Assembly (NCBI GenBank): GCA_035292585.1
Contig: DATDPU010000101.1
Span: 26,919-90,918 of the forward strand
Direction: 5' to 3'
Origin: DASSFZ01 sp035292585
GTDB taxonomy: Bacteria > Chloroflexota > Anaerolineae > Fen-1058
DNA length: 64,000 bases
A model generated the notes under the pieces. The model was not told the DNA's origin. It did no database searches and saw only the letters and a list, made by a program, of their open reading frames with translations. Positions 41,632 to 48,917 of this stretch are shown here, piece after piece. Each line of letters starts with the position of its first letter. Position 1 is the stretch's first letter. The translations under genes were made by a program, and so were the position numbers.

Positions 41632-42450
41632 ATGACCGAGCTACTTCACAAAGACCTTACCCAAATCATCTTGCGTGCCTATTACGACGTTTACAACGGC
41701 ACTTCGCGGATTTACCCGGAGCGGTTCTACGATCGGGCGATGGTACACGATTTGAGCCTATCGAAAATTCGATGCGTTCAACAGCCCACCTACGAAATTG
41801 TCTACAGAGACAGAATAGTCGGGAAGCAAATTCTGGATATCCTGATCGCTAAAGAGGTCGTCGTCGAGGATAAAGTCGCGCCGTGCCTGACCCGGCTGCA
41901 CCAGGCCCAATTGCTCTCGTATCTCAAAGTCACCGGCAAGCAAGTTGGGCTATTGCTCAACTTTGGCGGGCCAAAACCTGAGTTCAAACGGCTGTTCTTC
42001 GCCCCGCGCGAACCACGGGTTGCCCAGGCACACATCGAGCGTGCGGCCCTTGGTTCCTCATCGGCCGACCGCATCGCGCCTGAATTGGTTTACGAGATTA
42101 TCGGTGGCCTGTTTGAAGTCCATTCGACACTGGGGCCGGGTTTCATTCATCGCGTCTATGCGAACGCCTGCTATCACGAACTCCAATTGCGTAGCCTGCC
42201 GGCCAAGCCTCAGAAGTCAATTCAGGTTTTTTATCGGGGCGCCCCGCTCGGTGAACTGAAGTTTACGCACCTGCGCGTCAGCGACACGGTCATTGTCTTT
42301 CCGAGCGCGATTCGAAGCACCGCCGATCTCCAACTCGATAACCTGCGGGAGTGGCTGTGTGTTCAAGAGGTTCCACTCGGCATCCTCGCGAACTTCCATG
42401 ACACGGAACTCAAGCCCATTTTCCTGAAGCCACGCGAATCGATCCGCTGA
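41632..42450 (+). CDS. Tandem GxxExxY-family protein
   Basis: 272 residues with two copies of the GxxExxY domain (PD-(D/E)xK-like fold). Copy 1 (about 1-125): IILRAYYDVYNG, KQILDILIAKEVVVEDKVAP (Asp and E-x-K), LLSYLKVTGKQVGLLLNFG. Copy 2 (about 145-265): EIIGGLFEVHSTLGPGF, a degenerate core GELKFTHLRVSD, VQEVPLGILANF. The second lacks a clear E-x-K and is probably structural. Function of the family is unknown. It sits between a dtd fragment and intact dtd. Confidence 0.8.
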   Translation: MTELLHKDLTQIILRAYYDVYNGTSRIYPERFYDRAMVHDLSLSKIRCVQQPTYEIVYRDRIVGKQILDILIAKEVVVEDKVAPCLTRLHQAQLLSYLKVTGKQVGLLLNFGGPKPEFKRLFFAPREPRVAQAHIERAALGSSSADRIAPELVYEIIGGLFEVHSTLGPGFIHRVYANACYHELQLRSLPAKPQKSIQVFYRGAPLGELKFTHLRVSDTVIVFPSAIRSTADLQLDNLREWLCVQEVPLGILANFHDTELKPIFLKPRESIR

Positions 42451-42479
42451 ATTCATACGATCCATTGTTCAGGACACCC

Positions 42480-42935
42480 ATGCGCCTCGTCCTCCAGCGC
42501 GTCACGCAAGCCAGTGTCTCGGTGAACGGTGAAGTCGTGGGCCGGTGCGGCCACGGGTTGTGCATCCTGGCGGGTGTCACGCACGACGACACCGAGGCCG
42601 AGGCGAAGTGGCTGGCGCAGAAAGTCGCCGGGCTGCGTATCTTCGAGGACGACCAGGGCAAGCTGAATCGCTCGGTGCGCGATATCGGCGGCAGCGCGCT
42701 GGTCATCTCGCAGTTCACGCTGTACGCCGATGCGCGCAAGGGCCGTCGCCCCGACTTCATCCGGGCCGCGCCGCCAAACATCGCCGCGCCGCTCGTCGAG
42801 AAGTTCGTCGAGTTTCTGCGGGACGAGGGCGTGCCGACGCAGACCGGCGTGTTCGGCGCGATGATGCGGGTGGAGATTCACAACGACGGCCCGGTGACGA
42901 TCATCGTGGAGCGGGAGGCGGGGCAAGCAGGCTGA
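42480..42935 (+). CDS. dtd: D-aminoacyl-tRNA deacylase
   Basis: 151 residues, complete. N-terminal MRLVLQRVTQASV, active-site SQFTLYADARKGRRPDF and the C-terminal Gly-Pro motif NDGPVTIIVE. It removes D-amino acids (and glycine) from tRNA. The ATG at 42480 matches the family N-terminus; the frame opens 5 codons earlier. Confidence 0.95.
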   Translation: MRLVLQRVTQASVSVNGEVVGRCGHGLCILAGVTHDDTEAEAKWLAQKVAGLRIFEDDQGKLNRSVRDIGGSALVISQFTLYADARKGRRPDFIRAAPPNIAAPLVEKFVEFLRDEGVPTQTGVFGAMMRVEIHNDGPVTIIVEREAGQAG

Positions 42936-42939
42936 GGGT

Positions 42940-42986
42940 TGACCACATACCTGTATACTGGTAAATAGGTAGTTGGTATACAGGTA
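42940..42986 (+). promoter_or_regulatory. Promoter with inverted repeat upstream of the lipoprotein sugar dehydrogenase
   Basis: TTGACC (42940-42945), 17 bases, TAAATA (42963-42968). ACCTGTATAC (42950-42959) and GTATACAGGT (42977-42986) form a perfect 10-bp inverted repeat around the -10, a plausible operator. Confidence 0.5.
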
Positions 42987-43044
42987 TACTCTTGGCGTTG
43001 AGCATGAGGGTCCTCCTCGCGCTCTCTTGCACGTGAAAGGCAGG

Positions 43045-44391
43045 ATGAAAGACATTCAGCGGTTACTTGGCCTTGCGATGTCAGTGATATTCGCCGGCGC
43101 ATGCGCGGCAACGCCGGCTTCACCTACATCGGCAGCGCAGCCGAGCGTGACGAGCGCTATTGCGGTTCACAATACCGATACGCCCGTGCCCATCCTCGCG
43201 GCGACGGTCACTCCCCGGCCTTCGCGCGTCGTAACCCAGACGCCTCAACCGACGGCATCGTTCACCGCACTCCCGCACACCGATACACCCGCACCTTCAA
43301 CCGCCCAACCAACCAGCCAACTAACCAACCAGCCAACCAACTCCCCTCCCGCCTCCGGCTCGTGCGGCAAGTACCCGTGCAACGATGACATCGCCGGTTG
43401 GGTCGCGCGGATTCAGGTTCCGCCCGGCTTCACCGTCGCGCACGTCGCCCAGGCGCCGAACGGCGCGCACATCACGTCGATCACGTTTGGGCCTGATGGT
43501 CAGCTCTATGCCGCGACGATGGAAGGCAACGTCTACGCCTTTGATGCAGCCGGTAACCCGACTCGTTATACCGCCGGCTTCTATCTTCCGATCGGCCTGG
43601 CCTTTCGCCCCGGCACAAGCGATCTCTACATCGCCTCGCGCGCGTCTCCGCCGGACGCCGTGCCCAACGCGGGCAAGGTGACGATCGTCCGCCCCGACGG
43701 ATCGAAGCAGGATATCGTCATCGATCTGCCTTGCTGCTACACCTCGACCGAGCATCAGCCGAACAGCATCGCTTTCGGATCGGATGGGAAAGCTTACCTG
43801 AGTATCGGCGCGCGCGCCGACCACGGCGAGGAACCCGGTCAACCCGATGTGCCCGCCACGCTCACGCCTTACGAAGCGGGCATCCTGCGTTTCAACCCGG
43901 ACGGCGGCGGGCTGGAGCGGTACGCTGTCGGGTTGCGCAACCCGTATGATCTCGCCTTCGACGCGGACGGCCGCCTGTTCGCCACGGACAACGGCCCCGA
44001 CTACGGGCCGCCGGAGCGGCTGCATCACATCGTGCCAGGCGGCTACTATGGCTATCCCTACTACGATTGCGATATTTGCCAGAAAGCGCCGTCCGATCTG
44101 GTCATCACGCCGCCGATCGCGACGTTCATCCCGCACGGCGCGATCACCGGCATCACTGCTTACACGGCCAGCGCATTTCCATCCGATTACTACAACGATC
44201 TGTTCGTCGTGTTGTGGAGCGCATTCCCCGGCGCGCAGAAAGTCGTCCGGGTCTCCACCTTCCCCACCGCCGTGAGCGACTTCGCGCTGGGCTTCGCTTC
44301 GCCGATCGATGTGACGCAATCGCCCGATGGCGCGCTGCTCGTCGCCGACTGGGCAACAGGGCACATCTTCAAAATCACGTACAGTCCATAG
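43045..44391 (+). CDS. Lipoprotein PQQ-dependent sugar dehydrogenase (GSDH family)
   Basis: 448 residues. Lipoprotein signal with lipobox IFAGAC at about residues 15-20, then a Pro/Thr-rich stalk of about 90 residues. The beta-propeller follows: GFTVAHVAQAPNGAHI, ITFGPDGQLYAATMEGNVY, IAFGSDGKAYLSIGARADHG, VGLRNPYDLAFDADGRLFAT, GYYGYPYYDCD. An anchored extracellular oxidoreductase is likely. Part of the stalk (PTSQLTNQPTN) is coded by a CCAACC repeat tract. Start chosen for the signal peptide; the frame opens at 42973. Confidence 0.88.
   Translation: MKDIQRLLGLAMSVIFAGACAATPASPTSAAQPSVTSAIAVHNTDTPVPILAATVTPRPSRVVTQTPQPTASFTALPHTDTPAPSTAQPTSQLTNQPTNSPPASGSCGKYPCNDDIAGWVARIQVPPGFTVAHVAQAPNGAHITSITFGPDGQLYAATMEGNVYAFDAAGNPTRYTAGFYLPIGLAFRPGTSDLYIASRASPPDAVPNAGKVTIVRPDGSKQDIVIDLPCCYTSTEHQPNSIAFGSDGKAYLSIGARADHGEEPGQPDVPATLTPYEAGILRFNPDGGGLERYAVGLRNPYDLAFDADGRLFATDNGPDYGPPERLHHIVPGGYYGYPYYDCDICQKAPSDLVITPPIATFIPHGAITGITAYTASAFPSDYYNDLFVVLWSAFPGAQKVVRVSTFPTAVSDFALGFASPIDVTQSPDGALLVADWATGHIFKITYSP
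43297..43343. repeat. CCAACC/CCAACT repeat tract coding the stalk
   Basis: Low-complexity (CCAACN) run in frame inside the sugar dehydrogenase stalk. The complementary GGTTGG type occurs in non-coding DNA at 30133, 39030 and 61387. Confidence 0.65.
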
Positions 44392-44394
44392 TTT

Positions 44395-44578
44395 ACCGCA
44401 GAGGCGCGGAGAACGCGGAGAACTGCAAGAGTCATTCCATTAGAGCGAATACCGAATTGGCTTACGGTTCAATGACGGCCGACTGCGGACCGCCGTCAGC
44501 GGTCCGCAGTCGGTTATCGCCGTAAATCAAACTGGAAACCGCTGTAAAATCTCTGCGCCCTCCGCGTTCTCTGCGGTT
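44395..44578. repeat. ~185-bp nested palindromic element
   Basis: Outer arms ACCGCAGAGGCGCGGAGAAC (44395) and its inverse-type copy near 44550-44578 (TCTGCGCCCTCCGCGTTCTC). A central perfect 15-bp hairpin CCGACTGCGGACCGC (44479-44493) / 44499-44513 with a 5-base loop is set between CTTACGG and CCGTAA. It occupies the gap between convergent genes; no coding content. Confidence 0.65.
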
Positions 44579-44590
44579 GAACCTTCTCGT

Positions 44591-45838
44591 TTAGCCAGGC
44601 AGGGTAAACGTAAACGCCGACCCTGACCCGACGTTGCTCGCCACCTCGATCGTCCCGCCGTGCGCCTCGACAATGCCTTTGGCGATCGCCAACCCCAGGC
44701 CCGCGCCGCCGCCGGCGCGCGCGCGCGACTTCTCGCCGCGATAGAAGCGCTCGAACACGTGCGGCAGGTCTTCGGCGGGGATACCCTCGCCGCTATCGCT
44801 CACCGTCACGCGAAGGGTTCCATCTCGCCGTTGCGCGTCGATCATCACCTGGCCCCCTTCCGGTGTGTGCCGGATGGCGTTGCCGATCAAGTTCGTCAAC
44901 ACCCGCTCGATCTTCTGTGGATCGAGCGTCACCGGATCGACCTGCGGCGCGACCTGCCCTTCCAGCCGCACGCGCCGGCGCTCGGCCAGCGCCCGCATCC
45001 GTTCGAGCACGTCGGAAATCAGATCGGTGAGCGAAACCTGCACCTTATCGAAACGCAACCCGCCGGCATCGAGCTGCGCCAGTTCGAAGAGATCATCGAT
45101 CAACGTATTCAAATGAGCGACATCGGAACGGATCGAGTTCAGGTAGCGCTGGACGGTGTCGGGATCGTCGATCACGCTGTCGGCCAGCGCCTCGACGATG
45201 ACCCGGATGCTGGTGAGCGGCGTGCGCAAATCGTGCGAGGTCCAGGCGATCAGATCGCGGCGCAGCGTGTCGAGTTCGTGTTGTTGGCGCGCGACCGCTT
45301 CGAGTTGATCGGCCATGCGGTTGAAGGTGGTTGCCAAACGCGCGATCTCGTCGCGCCCGTCGATCTCCACGCGCGCCGACAAGTCGCCATCCGCCAGCCG
45401 TTCCGCGGTCTGCTCCACGCGCCGCAGGCCGCGCGCCAGGCTGGCCGCCACGAACGCGCCGAACGACACGGCGATGCCGGCGCCGAACAGCAACAACACG
45501 ATCGCCAATTCCAGGTCGTGCGCGTTGAGGAACATATTCCGCGCGGTGATCCACACATTGAAGAATACCAGCGCGGCCTGCAGCGCCGAGCCGAGGATGA
45601 GCGTGTGCAGGATGCGCCTGGGCCAGCGCCACCACCCCAGACGATACAAGGCGTAACCGACGACGAATGAACCGAGGCTGGTCAGCAGCAGGCCGACGAT
45701 CAGCTGCTCCAGATCGGCCGACGGCGGCTGCATCGCCAGCTCGATGATGACGATGGCAACGATCAGCGTGATGACCACACCGCCGAGAAAGGCCAGCGGC
45801 GACCCCATGCGTTGCAGGCGAACCGACTCAGAACTCAT
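44591..45838 (-). CDS. Membrane sensor histidine kinase with HAMP domain
   Basis: 415 residues. Four N-terminal hydrophobic helices (FLGGVVITLIVAIVIIELAM to LAIVLLLFGAGIAVSFGAFV) and little extracytoplasmic domain. HAMP is at about 135-190 (RLADGDLSARVEIDGRDEI), the H-box WTSHDLRTPLTSI near 213, N-box LTNLIGNAIRHTPEGG, and G-boxes DSGEGIP and GAGLGLAIAKGI. It pairs with the OmpR-type regulator 58 bases upstream. The gap between them holds a CTTCGTG tandem repeat (about 45859-45885). Confidence 0.92.
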   Translation of the reverse strand: MSSESVRLQRMGSPLAFLGGVVITLIVAIVIIELAMQPPSADLEQLIVGLLLTSLGSFVVGYALYRLGWWRWPRRILHTLILGSALQAALVFFNVWITARNMFLNAHDLELAIVLLLFGAGIAVSFGAFVAASLARGLRRVEQTAERLADGDLSARVEIDGRDEIARLATTFNRMADQLEAVARQQHELDTLRRDLIAWTSHDLRTPLTSIRVIVEALADSVIDDPDTVQRYLNSIRSDVAHLNTLIDDLFELAQLDAGGLRFDKVQVSLTDLISDVLERMRALAERRRVRLEGQVAPQVDPVTLDPQKIERVLTNLIGNAIRHTPEGGQVMIDAQRRDGTLRVTVSDSGEGIPAEDLPHVFERFYRGEKSRARAGGGAGLGLAIAKGIVEAHGGTIEVASNVGSGSAFTFTLPG

Positions 45839-45896
45839 TCTGCTCCAAAATCAAATATCCACACTTCGTGGCCCTTCGTGTTCTTCGTGGAAGAAC

Positions 45897-46592
45897 TTAC
45901 TCCGCCTCGAACTTGTACCCGACGCCCCACACCGTCTGCACAAACTGCGGCCGGCTGGGATCGTCTTCGATCTTCTCGCGCAACCGCCGCACATGCACGG
46001 TCACCGTGCTGGGATCGACGTATTCCGCAAAACCCCATACGGACTCCAGCAACTGATCGCGCGTGAACACCTGGCGCGGGTGGCGCACCAGGAACCACAG
46101 CAGGTCGAACTCTTTGGCGGTGAGGCTGCACAGCTGACCATCGAGCTGCACCTCGCGCGTGCGCGGATCGATGTGCAGCCGCCCGAAGGTTACCGGTTTC
46201 TCATGGGCGATCGTCGTGTTCTTTGTCCGCCGCAACATCGCCTTCACCCGCGTCACCACCTCTTTGGGGCTGAACGGTTTGGTCACGTAATCGTCCGCGC
46301 CAATTTCTAATCCCAAAATCCGATCGGACTCCTCGGTTTTGGCCGAGAGCACCAGGATGGGAATGTCGGACGATTCGCGTTCGCGCAGCTGGCGAAGGAT
46401 GTGCAGGCCGTCGATCTGCGGCAGCATTAAATCGAGGACCAAGAGATCGGGGGGCGTGCGCTCGATCTCGGCGAGCGCGGCCTGGCCGTCGTGCGCGATC
46501 GACACGCTGAAGTTCTCGCGGCGCAGATAGATGCTCAATATCTCGCCGACGTTCGGTTCATCGTCTACGATCAAGATGTGTTGCCCGCTCAT
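45897..46592 (-). CDS. OmpR/PhoB-family response regulator
   Basis: 231 residues. Receiver (VDDEPNVGEI, phospho-Asp in LVLDLMLPQIDG, Lys in TKPFSP) and winged-helix DNA-binding domain (LTAKEFDLLWFLVRHPRQVF, VHVRRLREKIEDDP, VWGVGYKFE). ATG at 46592 chosen; ATG at 46607 is the alternative. First gene of the two-component pair. The gap 46608-46725 shows no gene. Confidence 0.92.
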   Translation of the reverse strand: MSGQHILIVDDEPNVGEILSIYLRRENFSVSIAHDGQAALAEIERTPPDLLVLDLMLPQIDGLHILRQLRERESSDIPILVLSAKTEESDRILGLEIGADDYVTKPFSPKEVVTRVKAMLRRTKNTTIAHEKPVTFGRLHIDPRTREVQLDGQLCSLTAKEFDLLWFLVRHPRQVFTRDQLLESVWGFAEYVDPSTVTVHVRRLREKIEDDPSRPQFVQTVWGVGYKFEAE

Positions 46593-46725
46593 CAGGGTAG
46601 CCAACATGCCTCAAGCATAAGCGTTGGGTCTTACGGAGGAATTACAACGCCCTCGGCTTGGCGAGGTCGTTCAGCGCCGTTCGGCTGCCGTCAATCCGAT
46701 TCTGAAGGGGAGCCATGCGCTAGGC

Positions 46726-47124
46726 TCAATACGCTCCCAATTCGTCCAACCGATCGTCGTCGATCCCAAAGTGATGGGCCAGTTCGTGAATCACCGTTTT
46801 CCGCACTTGCTCCCGAATGCGCTGGGGATCGTATCCCGCGGCCGCCTCGATGGGCGCCTGGAATAAGGTGATTTTATCGGGAACGACGTTGCCATAGTGC
46901 GCCGTGCGGTGGGTCAGGGGGATGCCCTCGTACAACCCCAGCAACGTCGCGCCGGGTGCGAGGTCATTGCGCCGCAGTTGCGCCGGCGCGGGTGCGTTCT
47001 CGATGACGATCGCGACGTTGTTGATCCGCGCCCGTAGCGCGGGCGGCAGACTGTCGACCGCCTCGGCGACCAGCGCGTCAAATTCCTCGCGCGTGAAGCG
47101 GCGACGGCGAATGGGCTGAGGCAT
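46726..47124 (-). CDS. Minimal zincin-type metallopeptidase family protein
   Basis: 132 residues. The zinc motif HELAHHFGIDDDRLDELG is the compact HExxH-xxGxxD form of the small metallopeptidase (DUF1025-type) family. Start segment RRRFTREEFDALVAEAVDSL is also typical. Substrates are unknown. It lies 3 bases after the uridine kinase start-side neighbour's stop region (gap 47125-47127) and shares its strand. Confidence 0.85.
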   Translation of the reverse strand: MPQPIRRRRFTREEFDALVAEAVDSLPPALRARINNVAIVIENAPAPAQLRRNDLAPGATLLGLYEGIPLTHRTAHYGNVVPDKITLFQAPIEAAAGYDPQRIREQVRKTVIHELAHHFGIDDDRLDELGAY

Positions 47125-47127
47125 CCC

Positions 47128-48846
47128 TCACCTCGACTCCCAGACTTTGAACTCCCGCAAGCTCGAGCCGCCGATGAACTCGCGCAGGATCGAGTTGTCC
47201 GGCACGAACTCGCCGGAACAGGGCAGAAACCATTCGAGGAAGGCCAGCACGCGCTCGGCCTCGATGAATTCCGGCGTGCCCGGCCGCACCTGGCGCAGCA
47301 GCGGCTCGACGATCGGCTTGAGCACGGCGTGCTCGTATACCAGCGCCGAGTTGAACATGACGTTGGCGTTCTCTTGATATGGGAAGATGTTGCGCGTCTC
47401 GCCTTCGCGAACCTTATTCCAGCGCGCGATGGTCGCGCGCGCCGAGTAGCCGCGCTCGCGCGCGTCGCGCACGATGCGCCGCACCAGGCGCGTGTCGGTG
47501 GTGGGGACGCGATTATGATCGTCGATGTTGAGCTGCGTCAGCGCCGAGATGTACACGCGGCAGATGCGCTCCGGCGCCACGTCGGGCAACAGACGCGGGT
47601 TGAGCGCGTGAATGCCTTCGACCAGCATGACGTGATCGCGCGTGATGCGCACCCAGGGGCCGGGCTGGCGCGCGCCCGTTTTGAAATCGAAGTGCGGCAG
47701 CTGCACCTCGCGCCCTTCACTCAGCTGCAAGAGATGCGCGTTGAACAGCAGGTGATCGACGGCCTCGAAAGCTTCGAAGTCGTATTCGCCGTCCGGGCCG
47801 CGCGGCGTCAGCTCGCGATCGACGAAATAATCATCCATGCCGATGGCAAGCGGCCGGATGCCGTTCGCCAACAACTGCACCGCCAGCCGTTTGGCGAGGG
47901 TGGTTTTGCCCGATGACGACGGCCCGGCGATCAGCACCAGGCGAATCGTATCGCGCTGTTCGGCGATCTGTCCGGCGATCTGGGCCAGGCGCTGCTCGTG
48001 CAATGCCTCGTTGACCAACATCACTTCGGAGATCCGCTGCGATTCGATCGCCCCGTTCAGCGAGCCGACATCCTGCACCTCCATCACGTTCATCCAGTCG
48101 GCGTGCTGTCGGAAGACCGTGCTCAGCTTGGTGGACGCGCCGGGCGGCGATAGCGTATCGGGCTGGCTGGCGCGCGGGAAGCGCAGCACAAAACCCGGCG
48201 GGAACTCGATCAGATCGAACACGGGCAGATAGCCGGTCGAGGGCAGCATGTAGCCGTAGAAGTAATCGGTCACGCCCCGCAGCGTGTAGACCGTGAGATA
48301 ATCCTTCTGGCGATATTTGAGCAGTTGCAGCTTGTCCTGATAGCCCTGCTCTTTGAAGATCGTCTCGGCTTCGGCCAGCGGGACGCGCCGCTTGAAAATC
48401 GGTTCGTCGGCGGCGACGATATCGCGCATGCGCTGCTGCAACCGATCCAGATCGGCCCGGCCGATCGGCCTGTGCCCGGTGATTTCGCAGTAATAGCCGC
48501 CGTACGGCACCGAGTGATCGACCAGCGTCCGCGCGTCAGGGAACAACTCGTGCGCGGCGACGACGAGCAGGCAGGTGAGCGAGCGGCGGTAGATGCGGCT
48601 GCCGTCGCGCGACCCCCGGCCAATGAGCGTCGCCTCAGAATCGCGGACGATCGGCGTGTTGAGTTCGCTGAGTTTGCCATTGACGATGGCGGCCACGGCG
48701 AGATCGAACGAGCCGGGTTTGGCGGCGCGGACAAACGCTTCCAATGGAGCGCCGGCTGGCGCTTCGTAGGTTCCCACGCCGTTGTCGAAGCGCACTTGAA
48801 CCGTTGCGCGGGGTGAGGAGGGAACGGCAATTGTGTTGAGGCGCAT
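47128..48846 (-). CDS. TGS-domain uridine/nucleoside kinase (ThrRS-related N-terminus)
   Basis: 572 residues. The N-terminal TGS-like domain (ATVQVRFDNGVGTYEAPAGA) and threonyl-tRNA-synthetase second additional domain (HSVPYGGYYCEITG, EQGYQDKLQLLKY) precede a P-loop kinase with Walker A IAGPSSSGKTTLAKRLA, DDYFVDRELTP and the lid KVREGETRNIFPYQE. This arrangement is known from the Thermotoga-type uridine kinase. It would phosphorylate uridine or another nucleoside. The ATG at 48846 is preferred over a TTG at 48864. Confidence 0.85.
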   Translation of the reverse strand: MRLNTIAVPSSPRATVQVRFDNGVGTYEAPAGAPLEAFVRAAKPGSFDLAVAAIVNGKLSELNTPIVRDSEATLIGRGSRDGSRIYRRSLTCLLVVAAHELFPDARTLVDHSVPYGGYYCEITGHRPIGRADLDRLQQRMRDIVAADEPIFKRRVPLAEAETIFKEQGYQDKLQLLKYRQKDYLTVYTLRGVTDYFYGYMLPSTGYLPVFDLIEFPPGFVLRFPRASQPDTLSPPGASTKLSTVFRQHADWMNVMEVQDVGSLNGAIESQRISEVMLVNEALHEQRLAQIAGQIAEQRDTIRLVLIAGPSSSGKTTLAKRLAVQLLANGIRPLAIGMDDYFVDRELTPRGPDGEYDFEAFEAVDHLLFNAHLLQLSEGREVQLPHFDFKTGARQPGPWVRITRDHVMLVEGIHALNPRLLPDVAPERICRVYISALTQLNIDDHNRVPTTDTRLVRRIVRDARERGYSARATIARWNKVREGETRNIFPYQENANVMFNSALVYEHAVLKPIVEPLLRQVRPGTPEFIEAERVLAFLEWFLPCSGEFVPDNSILREFIGGSSLREFKVWESR

Positions 48847-48917
48847 AACCTTCTTCAAATTCAAGGATGTTGAGCAGCGAGATGGTGAAATGCGTCAAAG
48901 AGTTGTAGGGCGAAAAG

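Noticed and set aside
43321..44364. Open frame of 347 codons antisense to the lipoprotein dehydrogenase
   Set aside because: Mirror of a GSDH propeller; low-complexity basic/acidic translation.
44660..45670. Open frame of 336 codons antisense to the HAMP kinase
   Set aside because: The complementary strand has all kinase boxes; this frame has none.
46624..46866. 80-codon plus-strand frame near 46.7 kb
   Set aside because: A ribosome-like GGAGG is nearby, but the frame runs opposite the metallopeptidase zinc motif and has no protein character.
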